Under the pieces are notes generated by a model. It saw only the letters and a program-made list of their open reading frames with translations. It was not told where the DNA came from and ran no database searches. Below are positions 33,836 to 43,879 of a DNA stretch of 52,720 bases, piece after piece. The position numbers were made by a program, and so were the translations under genes. Source of the DNA: Prochlorococcus sp. AG-355-M18 (GTDB lineage: Bacteria; Cyanobacteriota; Cyanobacteriia; PCC-6307; Cyanobiaceae); contig QCED01000010.1 in assembly GCA_003280725.1 (NCBI GenBank), positions 1-52,720 of the forward strand, given 5' to 3'. Within the stretch, counting starts at the first letter, position 1. Each line of letters begins with the position of its first letter.

Positions 33836-34996
33836 ATGACTAATATAAAAGGAAGAATGAAATCAGTTTTAATAGTTTCGAACTGTACTTGGTACTTATA
33901 CAATTTTAGAAAAGAATTACTAAATGAATTAAAAGAAAAAGGTTATACTCTTATATTATTATCCCCTTTTGATGAATATTACTCCAGAATTTCTAAATAT
34001 TTTGACCATAAAGAAAATTTATTTCTTTCAAGAGGTTCTGAAAATCCATTTTTCGAAATAATTACCATAATTAATTTATTTTTAGCTTATAAAAAGTTTA
34101 AACCGGATTTAGTTCATCATTTCACTATTAAACCTTGTATTTATGGAGGTATTATTTCAAGATTTCTAGATATTAAAAATACAATTAATCATGTCACAGG
34201 TATAGGGCCATCTTTTTGCTCGTCAAGGATAAAAATAAAATACTTGAATAAAATACTAAAACCTTTTTATAAATATGCTTTTAACAATAAAAAAAATAAT
34301 ATAGTAAATATTTTTCATAATAGTTCAGATAGAGATACTTTTATCGAAAATAGAATTACTACTATTGTAAGTTCGAAAATTATAGAAGGTTCAGGAGTGG
34401 ATGTTGAATTTTTTACAAATTCATTAATTAATAGAGAATTGAAGATTAATCTTCAAATATTATTTCCTGCAAGAATAATTAAAGAAAAAGGAATAATAGA
34501 ATTAATATCTGCATGCAAAGAGCTTTGGGAAGAAGACTTTAATTTTATACTTAATATAGCTGGTGATGTTGACTTACAGAACAAAAGTCATCTAAACAAA
34601 AAAACCATTGAGTTTTTTAATAAAAATCAAAATATAAGATTTTTAGGCAAATGCAAAAATATGAAGGAAATTTATAAAAAAATGGATCTTGTTATCTTGC
34701 CTTCATGGAGGGAGGGGTTATCCAAATCTCTCCTTGAGGCAGCTTCAATGTCTATGCCTATTATTACAACATCTGTTCCCGGATGTAAGGAAATAATTAA
34801 AAATAATTATTCTGGTATTGTTGTTCCTGTTAAAGACAAAAATAAGTTAAAAAAAGCTATAAAGAATTTAATAGAAAACCCAAAATTAGCAAAAATGTAT
34901 GGAGAAAATGCAAGAACTACAGTATGTGAAAAATTCTCAGTCACCAAAATCAATACAAAAATAATCAATATCTATGATCAATTCTTGAAATTTTAA
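33836..34996 (+). CDS. GT4-family glycosyltransferase (PglA/WbpT-like)
   Basis: 386 residues; an ATG at 33857, behind an AAGGA stretch, is a second possible start (MKSVLIVSN) and fits the domain start better. Acceptor domain: SNCTWYLYNFRKELLNELKEKG and LVHHFTIKPCIYGGI, typical of PglA-type N-acetylgalactosaminyltransferases. Donor domain: ILFPARIIKEKGIIELI and VILPSWREGLSKSLLEAASMSMPIITTSVPGC with the conserved E...E pattern. It acts in the cytoplasm on the lipid-linked chain. Confidence 0.83.
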   Translation: MTNIKGRMKSVLIVSNCTWYLYNFRKELLNELKEKGYTLILLSPFDEYYSRISKYFDHKENLFLSRGSENPFFEIITIINLFLAYKKFKPDLVHHFTIKPCIYGGIISRFLDIKNTINHVTGIGPSFCSSRIKIKYLNKILKPFYKYAFNNKKNNIVNIFHNSSDRDTFIENRITTIVSSKIIEGSGVDVEFFTNSLINRELKINLQILFPARIIKEKGIIELISACKELWEEDFNFILNIAGDVDLQNKSHLNKKTIEFFNKNQNIRFLGKCKNMKEIYKKMDLVILPSWREGLSKSLLEAASMSMPIITTSVPGCKEIIKNNYSGIVVPVKDKNKLKKAIKNLIENPKLAKMYGENARTTVCEKFSVTKINTKIINIYDQFLKF

Positions 34997-34998
34997 AA

Positions 34999-36084
34999 AT
35001 GGTACCTTATATAATCCCATTCGCTTTACTTTCAGTATTAGCAATAAAAGAGAATACGAAGCAAATTGAAAATTTTTTAAATAATAAATATCTTTATTAT
35101 TTAATTTGTTTATTTTTTATTATTTTTATTGGCCTTAGATATGAGGTTGGCTGTGATTGGAATCAATATAAATTAATGTTCGATAAATATAGTATAGGTT
35201 TGGGTGAAATGATTAAACTAAATTTCACTACTCATCATTATTTACATGAATTAGGTCATATTTTTATATCAAAAATATCTAGGGAAAATATATACATCCT
35301 TAATTCAATATATGCGATTCTTTTTACTGTTCCTTTATTTTATTTCCTTAGTAGTTTAAAAAGAAAATATTTATCTTTAGTAATTTCTTACCCATATTAC
35401 ATAATAGTTATAGGCATGGGGCCAATAAGACAAGCTGCTTGCATATCAATATTAATGATATCTATCATAATTATTACTCAAAAAAGATTCAAATTACATT
35501 TACTTCTAACTTTAATTTCTTTATTAATTCATCAATTCTCACTATTTTTTAATGCCTTATTAATTGGATACTACTACCCTGAATTTATTAAAAAAAAACT
35601 TCCAAAAGGATTTATTTTTTTTGTTTTAATAGTTTTAGTAATATTGTCATTCCAAGCACCTTCAATAATTAGGAAAGGATTTTATTACATTACAACACTT
35701 GGGACGGTTGTAGCACCAGCAAAAAGCGCAATTTTAATTTGGTTAATAAACTTTTTCCCAGCGATTATATTTCTAAAAAATATTAATAAATTTAATATAA
35801 ACAAAGATTTAAGAAAAATTTTAATTATTTTTTCTATTTTAGAAATAATTTCACTTCCAATAGTTTTTATAAATTCAGTAATATCATATAGATTATTGCT
35901 TTATATTTTTCCAACTAGTATTTATATAACATCCCAAATACCGGACTTAAAATTTTTCAAATTAAAAGAAAATTACATATCAAATTTTATGATCTTTCTT
36001 TCTCTATCTTCATTAATTATCTGGATTAAATTTGCTTATCATGCTTCTTGTTGGATACCTTATAAAAATATTCTTTTGAATTAA
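34999..36084 (+). CDS. EpsG-family polysaccharide polymerase (Wzy-type)
   Basis: 361 residues with about ten membrane helices. The loop after helix 2, FIGLRYEVGCDWNQYKLMFDKY, is the EpsG hallmark (GLRYxxGxDWxxY). Members polymerise lipid-linked repeat units on the periplasmic side, like Wzy. Only two bases separate it from the GT4 stop. With the upstream flippase and initiating transferase further right, it completes the core of a polymer pathway. Confidence 0.8.
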   Translation: MVPYIIPFALLSVLAIKENTKQIENFLNNKYLYYLICLFFIIFIGLRYEVGCDWNQYKLMFDKYSIGLGEMIKLNFTTHHYLHELGHIFISKISRENIYILNSIYAILFTVPLFYFLSSLKRKYLSLVISYPYYIIVIGMGPIRQAACISILMISIIIITQKRFKLHLLLTLISLLIHQFSLFFNALLIGYYYPEFIKKKLPKGFIFFVLIVLVILSFQAPSIIRKGFYYITTLGTVVAPAKSAILIWLINFFPAIIFLKNINKFNINKDLRKILIIFSILEIISLPIVFINSVISYRLLLYIFPTSIYITSQIPDLKFFKLKENYISNFMIFLSLSSLIIWIKFAYHASCWIPYKNILLN

Positions 36085-36180
36085 AGTCTTGGTAAGATTT
36101 GCATTTAAAAAATGTAATTTTTTTTACATAAATTTCAATAAAAAGTATGATTAAGTCTATCAAATTTAAAACTAATATTT

Positions 36181-38196
36181 ATGGATAAAATAAGAAAATT
36201 ATACTTTCCTGAATTAGATGGACTTCGTGCATTTGCAGTATTAATAGTAATAATTAATCACTTCAACAAAGAATTATTACCAAGTGGTTTTTTAGGTGTT
36301 GATATATTTTTTTTAATATCAGGATTCGTAATTACATCATCTTTGATTAATCGTGAAGAAAGTAATTTTTGGGAATTCATCACAAATTTTTATACAAGAA
36401 GAATAAAAAGAATTTACCCAGCCTTAATCGCTTGTGTAATTCTTACAGGTTTATTTCTTTGCCTTTTTAATGATAATCCTGAATATGAAATGAAGACTGC
36501 CTTAACTTCTATTTTTGGACTTTCTAATATCTATTTAATTAAAATTTCAATGAATTATTTTTCTCAATCAGCTGAAATAAATCCATTTTTACATACTTGG
36601 TCATTAGGTGTTGAAGAACAATTCTATTTTTTATTTCCGCTATTAGTATGGAATTCAAAATTAAAAACAAGTAAAAAATTCTCTGAAAGCAAACTTTTTT
36701 TTAGTATTGGTATTTTTGCAATTTTTTCATTAATATTATTTGTTTTTCTATATCAGAATTATAAAACGATAACTTACTTCATAGTAATAACAAGATTTTG
36801 GGAAATAGCTTCAGGAAGCTTATTATTTTTATATTTACAAAAGAAATCTAAATTAACTGAAAAACTTACTAAGATTCCATCTATTCCAATATTTTTAAGC
36901 ATAATAATAGTCCTATTTTTTCCTTTAAAAAATTTTATTATTTCAACATTATTAATAATTTCTCTAACTTGCATTCTTATAATCTCTCTTAGAAAACAAA
37001 CAATTGTTTATTCTTTTCTAACCAATAAAAAAATTGTTTATCTAGGTTTACTTTCTTACTCACTATACCTATGGCATTGGCCAATAATAGCGATCAGTAG
37101 AATTACCATCGGCATACACTGGTGGTCAATACCTTTTCAAATAATCTTGATTTTAATATTTGCATTTTTATCTTATTTTTATATTGAAAAGCCAATAAGA
37201 AAAAACAATCCAAAATTATTAAATAAGAGAAATATTTTTTTTATAAGTGGGATTACTCTCGTAATAGCCACCTCCGGAATCTTCTTAATTAATAAGTTTA
37301 ACTACTTTTTTTATATAGGTAATAAAGAATTAAATAAATATACTACTGTGTTTAAATATAGAATCAATGGTAAGGAACTTAATGACCAAGTTTGTCAAAA
37401 TATTCTAGTTTTCAATGGTCAAAGACCTGAATGTATAGTCAAACCTAAAAAAGCGAATTATCCTACTATTCATTTATTTGGAGATAGTCATATGCAACAC
37501 TATCTTCCACTTTTTGAAAAAATTGCAAGAGAAAATGGATATGGGTATCAGTTTTATGGAAGAAGTGGCTTTCCTATTGGGGAAAGAAAATCTATGGGTT
37601 CTTTAGTTGATGACAAGCGTATGTATTTTATAATTGATGAGACTATAAAAAAACTATCAAAGAATGATATTTTTCTTATTTCTGAAAGACATGAAAGAAA
37701 TTTTGCGCCCAACATGTTAGATGGGACTGATAATCTAATTCAATTTTATGAAAAAGATAAGGAAATTACAAAAGAAGATGCTCTAAAAAGATATGAATCA
37801 TATCTTAAATCAATTTTCAAAAAAATTAATGAGAAAGAAGCACATTTAATAATTTTTCAACCTACCCATTCTTTCAAGGGCATAACTATCCCTGCAAACA
37901 TTTGCAGACAATGGTTTTCAACTCTAAATCAAATGTGTAAAGAAGGATTATTGGTCAACAGAGAACTATCTTTAAAAAATCTTTTAAATATAAGAGAAAT
38001 GCATTTAAGAATAGCTACCGATACTAATAATGGTATCAAGATATTTGATCCCTTCCCAATACTTTGTCCTGAAGAAAAATTAGATTGTAGTCAAGTTTTG
38101 GAGAAGAAGGTATTGTATATGGATAATGATCACTTATCAGAAGAGGGTGCATTAATAATGTATGAAGATTTCTTAGAATTACTAGAAAATCTATAA
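36181..38196 (+). CDS. OafA/PatB-type O-acyltransferase with C-terminal SGNH domain
   Basis: 671 residues. Residues 1-350: acyltransferase-3 membrane domain with ELDGLRAFAVLIVIINHFN, GFLGVDIFFLISGFVIT and HTWSLGVEEQFYFLFPLL, the motifs of OafA, with about ten helices. After a linker, an SGNH-hydrolase domain begins with LFGDSHMQHY (Ser of block I) and ends with DNDHLSEEGA (catalytic D-x-x-H). The membrane part moves an acyl (usually acetyl) group over the membrane and the SGNH part attaches it to the glycan. Last gene of the rightward run, 3 bases from the convergent galE. Confidence 0.85.
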   Translation: MDKIRKLYFPELDGLRAFAVLIVIINHFNKELLPSGFLGVDIFFLISGFVITSSLINREESNFWEFITNFYTRRIKRIYPALIACVILTGLFLCLFNDNPEYEMKTALTSIFGLSNIYLIKISMNYFSQSAEINPFLHTWSLGVEEQFYFLFPLLVWNSKLKTSKKFSESKLFFSIGIFAIFSLILFVFLYQNYKTITYFIVITRFWEIASGSLLFLYLQKKSKLTEKLTKIPSIPIFLSIIIVLFFPLKNFIISTLLIISLTCILIISLRKQTIVYSFLTNKKIVYLGLLSYSLYLWHWPIIAISRITIGIHWWSIPFQIILILIFAFLSYFYIEKPIRKNNPKLLNKRNIFFISGITLVIATSGIFLINKFNYFFYIGNKELNKYTTVFKYRINGKELNDQVCQNILVFNGQRPECIVKPKKANYPTIHLFGDSHMQHYLPLFEKIARENGYGYQFYGRSGFPIGERKSMGSLVDDKRMYFIIDETIKKLSKNDIFLISERHERNFAPNMLDGTDNLIQFYEKDKEITKEDALKRYESYLKSIFKKINEKEAHLIIFQPTHSFKGITIPANICRQWFSTLNQMCKEGLLVNRELSLKNLLNIREMHLRIATDTNNGIKIFDPFPILCPEEKLDCSQVLEKKVLYMDNDHLSEEGALIMYEDFLELLENL

Positions 38197-38198
38197 CT

Positions 38199-39236
38199 TT
38201 AAGAATTCAAAAGATGTTTTAGAGTGTCATGACACATATCAAAAAGATTTCTCCTAGGCTCCCAATCTAATAATTCTAATGCAAGTTTATTATCAGCTAC
38301 AAGATATGGTTGATCTCCTAACCTTTTTTCTACAAATTCATAATCAAATTGAACATCATTGATTAATTGAAAAGTTTTTATTACTTCGAGAATACTTTTG
38401 CCACGGCCTGTTCCTATATTTATCGATACAAATTTGGAGCTATTTTTCTTTAAAAAATGAAAAGTTGCTAGATGGGCATCAGCTAAGTCCATGACATGAA
38501 TAAAGTCTCTTACACAAGTTCCATCATAAGTTGGCCAATCTTTCCCAAAAACGAGTAGCTTTTCTTGCTCTCCTCTTATGGTTTTTAAAATTGCGGGAAA
38601 AAGATTAGAAGACATTGCCTTTGGATTTTCTAATAAATGCCCTGAAGGATGTGATCCAATAGGATTGAAATATCTTAGATTTGCAATACGCCAATTTCTA
38701 TCACTGTCATAAAGATCTTTCAAAATTTTTTCTATACATAATTTTGTTCTTCCATAAGGCGTGGTGGGTTCAAGAACATCAGTTTCCTTTAAGAGTCTAG
38801 AAGTAATTGGTTTATAAACTGTTGCGCTACTGCTAAAAATCAAATCAAAGCATTCATTTTTTTTCATTACCTCTAATAAAGATAATGTACTTGTAATATT
38901 CATATTCCAATATTCAAGTGGAGTTTTTATAGAGGAATAAATTGATTTTAAACCAGCAAAATGTATGACAAATTTTATTGATTTATGGGACTTATTATAA
39001 TCAATAAAAATTTGATCTAACCAATTTTTATTTCTTAAATCTCCCTTAAGAAATTGAATTCTATTATCAATATTCTTATCTTTTTCATAAAAAATTCTTT
39101 TAATTTTTTCAATACTATTTTCAAAGCTATTAATTAAAGAATCTATAATTAAAACATTATAGTTTTCTTCTAATAAAGAAATGCAAGTATGACTTCCAAT
39201 GTAACCAGAGCCTCCAGTAATTAAAATAGTATCCAA
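38199..39236 (-). CDS. galE: UDP-glucose 4-epimerase
   Basis: 345 residues, extended SDR. NAD-binding ITGGSGYIGSHTC, VIHFAGLKSIYSS, catalytic Ser in FSSSATVYK, Tyr-x3-Lys in TPYGRTK, NLRYFNPIGSHPSG and YDGTCVRDFIHVMDLADAH, all specific for GalE. It interconverts UDP-glucose and UDP-galactose (or the HexNAc forms). Minus strand and convergent with the acyltransferase gene. Supplies the galactose-type donor for the island. Confidence 0.9.
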   Translation of the reverse strand: MDTILITGGSGYIGSHTCISLLEENYNVLIIDSLINSFENSIEKIKRIFYEKDKNIDNRIQFLKGDLRNKNWLDQIFIDYNKSHKSIKFVIHFAGLKSIYSSIKTPLEYWNMNITSTLSLLEVMKKNECFDLIFSSSATVYKPITSRLLKETDVLEPTTPYGRTKLCIEKILKDLYDSDRNWRIANLRYFNPIGSHPSGHLLENPKAMSSNLFPAILKTIRGEQEKLLVFGKDWPTYDGTCVRDFIHVMDLADAHLATFHFLKKNSSKFVSINIGTGRGKSILEVIKTFQLINDVQFDYEFVEKRLGDQPYLVADNKLALELLDWEPRRNLFDMCHDTLKHLLNS

Positions 39237-39453
39237 AGAAAGAATTAGGCATAGAATTCATATATTACTATAGTAAAAAATTGTTTTTTGAAGATAAAAA
39301 ACTTTTTTGATTGAAAATAACTCACTATAAATTAGTATTTAATAATACTATTTGAGCTATTGAGTTTCGAATTTATAATTTCTTCTATAATTATTAAAAG
39401 AAATTTTTAAGAACCTACTTAATAGAATAAAAAATTACTTAATATTTTTCTAA

Positions 39454-41394
39454 ATGGGAATTGATCTTCTAAAAAAATTTAAGAATTTATTAAATCTTCC
39501 TAGATCTATTAAGACATTAATTTCTATTTTTATTGATTTAACCTGCTGCATATTTTCTGTTTGGTTTGCTTATTATTTGAGATTAGGGAACTTTGTTTCA
39601 CTCTCTGAAAGGGGTTTAGATGCAATGGGCTATGCATTAATTATTTTTTTTCCCATATTTTTTATTTTTGGAATATATAAAAATATATTTAGATACTCAG
39701 GATTAAACTCTTTAATAAATGTCTCAAAAGCTATTTCAGTACATGGCTTGTTATATGGAACTCGTATATCTGTATTAGGAATTGAAGGTACTCCAAGGAC
39801 TATAGGATTAATTCAACCCTTGATTTTATTTTTTTTAATAATTTCTTGGAGAGTTTTAGCAAGATTTTTGCTGAGAACTATAAATAATGAACACTACGTA
39901 ACGAAAGCTTGTGTAAAAGCTCTAGTTTATGGATCTGGTGAAGCTGGAAGACAGCTTTTTAAAGCAATGCAAGATAGTAAAGAAATATCTATTGAAGGAT
40001 TTTTAGATGATGATGAAAATAAACAAGGATGTCTTATTGATGAAAAGACCATATATTCTCCAAAAAATTTAATAAATTTAATAAAAAAAAAGGATATTTC
40101 ACTCATATTGCTCGCTATCCCATCCATACCAAGTAAAAGACGCAGTGAAATAATTAGGAATTTATTAAATTATAAAATAGCTGTAAGAACTATCCCTGAT
40201 ATATCAAATCTAGCTAATGGTAAAAAATTAATAACTGAGTTTCTTGAACTTAATGTAAACGATCTTTTAGGAAGAATTGCCGTTGAACCCTTTTTAGATT
40301 TAATGAAAAAGAATATTTTTTCCAAAACTATATTAGTTACAGGTGCAGGAGGATCTATTGGTGGCGAATTATGTAGGCAAATAATAAATTTCAATCCTAA
40401 GAAATTAATACTAGTTGAGATTAGTGAATACGCTCTTTATTCGATTCTTTCAGAATTAGAACAATTAAATAATAGAAAAATTGAAGTTATTCCTCTAATG
40501 GGTTCTGTACAAGATCCTCAAAGAATGCAAGAAATAATATCCATATGGAGACCTGCAACTATTTATCATGCAGCTGCTTACAAACATGTACCTATTGTGG
40601 AGCATAATTTAATAGAGGGTTTGAAAAATAATTTACTTGGCACTTATGAACTTGCAAAAATATCTTTAGAAAATAAAGTATCAAATTTCGTATTTATCTC
40701 TACAGACAAAGCAGTAAGACCAACAAATATAATGGGAGCTACTAAAAGAATTGCAGAACTAAGCTTACAAGCTTTAAATCATAAAATACTAAAGTCTATT
40801 GACTTTAAAGAAAGTACCAAATTTTCTATAGTTCGTTTTGGTAATGTCTTAGATTCTTCTGGCTCAGTAATTCCTAAGTTTAGAGATCAGATAAAAAAAG
40901 GCGGTCCAATTACACTTACACACAAGGAAATTACAAGATACTTCATGACAATTAGGGAAGCAGCCCAATTAGTTATTCAAGCAGGTGCAATGGCGGAGGG
41001 TGGAGATGTTTTTGTTCTTGATATGGGAGAACCGGTAAAAATTTACGATTTAGCAGTTAAGATGATTGAATTAGCAGGACTCTCTAAAAAGGATTTTGTA
41101 CATGAGCAAGGAGATATTGAGATAAAAATCACTGGTTTGAGACCTGGGGAAAAATTATATGAAGAACTACTACTTTCAGATAGTCCCAAAAAGACTATAC
41201 ATCCGCGTATTTTCAAATCAGATGAGCCATTCATTGAATACCCTATTTTAGAAAAAGAAATTAATGTAATTGAAAATTTAATTTCAAATAATGATATCGA
41301 AAATATATTTATTAAACTAAAAAAAATTATTGATGACTATTCTCCTAATAGTTCAATAGTTGATTATACATTTTTAGAGAAACCAAAAAATTAA
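39454..41394 (+). CDS. Membrane-bound UDP-HexNAc 4,6-dehydratase (WbpM/PglF/CapD type)
   Basis: 646 residues. Four membrane helices in the first 140 residues, a middle domain with GSGEAGRQLFKAM (nucleotide-binding), then the catalytic SDR with VTGAGGSIGGELCRQI, YHAAAYKHVPI and STDKAVRPTNIMGATKR; this order is that of WbpM/CapD. It converts UDP-GlcNAc to a 4-keto-6-deoxy form on the cytoplasmic side, giving precursors such as FucNAc, QuiNAc or bacillosamine. Precedes the initiating sugar phosphate transferase, which often uses that product. Confidence 0.85.
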   Translation: MGIDLLKKFKNLLNLPRSIKTLISIFIDLTCCIFSVWFAYYLRLGNFVSLSERGLDAMGYALIIFFPIFFIFGIYKNIFRYSGLNSLINVSKAISVHGLLYGTRISVLGIEGTPRTIGLIQPLILFFLIISWRVLARFLLRTINNEHYVTKACVKALVYGSGEAGRQLFKAMQDSKEISIEGFLDDDENKQGCLIDEKTIYSPKNLINLIKKKDISLILLAIPSIPSKRRSEIIRNLLNYKIAVRTIPDISNLANGKKLITEFLELNVNDLLGRIAVEPFLDLMKKNIFSKTILVTGAGGSIGGELCRQIINFNPKKLILVEISEYALYSILSELEQLNNRKIEVIPLMGSVQDPQRMQEIISIWRPATIYHAAAYKHVPIVEHNLIEGLKNNLLGTYELAKISLENKVSNFVFISTDKAVRPTNIMGATKRIAELSLQALNHKILKSIDFKESTKFSIVRFGNVLDSSGSVIPKFRDQIKKGGPITLTHKEITRYFMTIREAAQLVIQAGAMAEGGDVFVLDMGEPVKIYDLAVKMIELAGLSKKDFVHEQGDIEIKITGLRPGEKLYEELLLSDSPKKTIHPRIFKSDEPFIEYPILEKEINVIENLISNNDIENIFIKLKKIIDDYSPNSSIVDYTFLEKPKN

Positions 41395-41437
41395 ATCTTT
41401 GATTCATGTTAATGTAAAAATAAATTAAATAATTATT

Positions 41438-42007
41438 TTGGATAGCTATAAATTTATAAGAATTTATGATCTAATCATTTCAATAATAGTCATTATAATA
41501 TTTATTCCCTTTTTTACTCTTATATACTTAGTTTGTTTTTTGGATTCAGGTAAGCCAATCTATATTCAAAAAAGAGTTGGTAAAAATAAAAAAACGTTTA
41601 ATCTTTTAAAATTCAGAACAATGAAAGTAAATACACCTTCAATTGCTTCTCATATGATTAATAAAAAATCCGTGACAAGGTGTGGAAGAATTTTAAGATT
41701 TTTGAAACTTGATGAATTACCTCAACTAATTAATGTCTTAAGAGGAGAAATGAGCTTAATTGGTCCAAGACCTTGCTTATTAAATCAAAATGAATTAATC
41801 AAAGAAAGAGAAAAATACAAAATTTTCCTTGTTAAGCCAGGAATTACAGGTTTAGCTCAATTAAAAGGAATAGATATGTCTAATCCAAAAAAATTAGCCC
41901 TGACAGAAAAAAAAATGATTTTAAGATATAGTCAAATTAATTATTTTAAATTTTTGTTTTTAACATTTTTTGGAAAGGGTATTGGAGATAAGATAAATTT
42001 CCAGTAA
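41438..42007 (+). CDS. Initiating phosphoglycosyltransferase (PglC/WcaJ-type sugar transferase)
   Basis: 189 residues from a TTG; near the size of small PglC-type enzymes. One re-entrant membrane helix at 10-35, then IYIQKRVGKNKKTFNLLKFRTMK (substrate-binding Arg/Lys), the catalytic Asp-Glu pair D92-E93 in KLDELPQLINVLRGEMSLIGPRP, and PGITGLAQ. It transfers a sugar-1-phosphate to undecaprenyl phosphate, the first step of assembly. The product of the WbpM-type gene just upstream is a likely donor precursor. Confidence 0.88.
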   Translation: MDSYKFIRIYDLIISIIVIIIFIPFFTLIYLVCFLDSGKPIYIQKRVGKNKKTFNLLKFRTMKVNTPSIASHMINKKSVTRCGRILRFLKLDELPQLINVLRGEMSLIGPRPCLLNQNELIKEREKYKIFLVKPGITGLAQLKGIDMSNPKKLALTEKKMILRYSQINYFKFLFLTFFGKGIGDKINFQ

Positions 42008-42196
42008 TTTTTCAACTGAAAAATAAATAAAAACTTATGGATAGAATATATATTTTTATTCTTTTATTAAGTTTGAATTTTTTAGAAATATAATATTAAG
42101 AAAAATATTTAATAATATCAAAATTTGAGTTTAAAAAATTGATAACAATATATTCAGAAATTATTATTATTATTACTAATAGGTACTTGATAAATT

Positions 42197-43756
42197 TTGA
42201 AAAAAATCTCAATTAGTAAAATACGAAATATATACCAAAAACTTAATAAAATTGATACTGATTCTGATTTTAAACATTCTATATTTTTTTATTATTTATA
42301 CTTATCTATTCATAACAGCAGAGAAGAACGTGAATTTGATATTAATAACTATAGGCTTCTTAAATATTTAATATCTTTAAATTTACATCCTAAATTTCCT
42401 AATTCAAAAATTAAATTAAAATTAAACGGCTTTTCAAAATATTTGATTTCGCAAAAAGAATACCAATATTTACTTTCAAAGAAATTACCACTTATTATTT
42501 TTAAAGATTTTCTTAAATATGCAAAACAATTAGTTGATATTATCGCGTTAACAATAATTACTTTAATTTCGATTATCAAAAATAAATTTAAAAAAAATAC
42601 TTCAAAAAACTTAAAATTTAAATCAATGAAATTTTACAGTATTTACTATTGGATCAGTAAGGGTAAAAATTCTTCAGATTATTATTATCCTGATATCAAT
42701 AATCAAAAAAATAATTTAATATTTATTTCTTCATTTGCAGACTCAAAATTTTTATCTTCATCCCTCTTACATTCTATAAATCATACTGACTTTCTTAACC
42801 CATCGTCAATTTTAGGATTAAGGGGTTTGTTTTTAAGTATTTTTCAATTTATACATCTATTTCTATATGATATATTCTTATTATTTTTATCTAATCAAAA
42901 TTCCTTTTTGAAATTTTGGGTAGGTTGGAAAAAAGGATCTGAAATTTTTTACAGTTTATTAATCTATAATTCAATAATTGAAATTGCAAAAAATTCATGC
43001 GAATGTGAATTCGTCTCATGGTACGAAAATCAATTTACGAATAGAGCTTTTTCATTGGGAGTCGCCTATGCAAAGAGAAAATCAAATTTGCTTTGCAATT
43101 TATCAACATACTATGGGTCTATATTTACTCAAGAAGCATTACAACAATATATTCCAAAATTGCATGAAAAAGAAATTGGATTTTGGGGATCCAAATTTTA
43201 TCTACAAGATTATGAATCATTGAAGGAAATCAATACATATTTAGATAAAAATAGAATTTCTATGATTTTGGAAGTTGTCCCAAAATCAATGGTTAGATCT
43301 AACTATAAAAAAAGCGGTGAAATAGAAATTATAAATTCTAAGGAGATAACGATATTTACACACTCCACTTACTGGGATTTAATTGCTTGTCTTCTTTCTA
43401 TTTTTAACCCATTAAACCGAAAAAATTTCATTCCTATAAAAGGATCTCAACAAAGCCGCGAAATTCATATCAGGTTACATCCATCTCTTAATAAAGAAAT
43501 TGCATTGAAAGAAATAAAAAATATTATAGAAATCCCAGAATCTGTTAATTATAAATTCATCAATAATAACGTCGAATCTATTGTTTATTCAATGAAATCA
43601 AGTAAATCTTGTATTTTTGGTCTTTCTGCTTATGTCAATCTAGCTATTGATATAAACTGCAGGGTTTTTTCGGTAGATACTAATCATATAAATAAAGCGC
43701 CAATTAGGTCAGAATTAAGAAATTCTCCTAACCTTAGAGTTATAACTCCATGGTAG
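42197..43756 (+). CDS. Unrecognised 519-aa protein in the glycan island
   Basis: Starts at a TTG. I do not recognise the family. The middle has a membrane-like stretch (LRGLFLSIFQFIHLFLYDIFLLFL, about 210-240). The C-terminal half carries SREIHIRLHPSLNKEIALKEIKNIIEIPES and ESIVYSMKSSKSCIFGLSAYVNLAIDINCRVFSVD, which has the look of a GT-B donor half as in capsule or surface carbohydrate transferases. C-terminus ends RNSPNLRVITPW. It could be a glycosyltransferase; confidence is low. Last gene before gmd. Confidence 0.55.
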   Translation: MKKISISKIRNIYQKLNKIDTDSDFKHSIFFYYLYLSIHNSREEREFDINNYRLLKYLISLNLHPKFPNSKIKLKLNGFSKYLISQKEYQYLLSKKLPLIIFKDFLKYAKQLVDIIALTIITLISIIKNKFKKNTSKNLKFKSMKFYSIYYWISKGKNSSDYYYPDINNQKNNLIFISSFADSKFLSSSLLHSINHTDFLNPSSILGLRGLFLSIFQFIHLFLYDIFLLFLSNQNSFLKFWVGWKKGSEIFYSLLIYNSIIEIAKNSCECEFVSWYENQFTNRAFSLGVAYAKRKSNLLCNLSTYYGSIFTQEALQQYIPKLHEKEIGFWGSKFYLQDYESLKEINTYLDKNRISMILEVVPKSMVRSNYKKSGEIEIINSKEITIFTHSTYWDLIACLLSIFNPLNRKNFIPIKGSQQSREIHIRLHPSLNKEIALKEIKNIIEIPESVNYKFINNNVESIVYSMKSSKSCIFGLSAYVNLAIDINCRVFSVDTNHINKAPIRSELRNSPNLRVITPW

Positions 43757-43879
43757 AAATAAATATATTTCATAAAATCTTTGCTTTACTTTATTAAAGA
43801 TTTGTTTCTTTTCAAGAATAAGAACTATATTCAAGATTGGAGGTTTTTATTTTTGATAAAATTTTTTGAATAACTAAGA

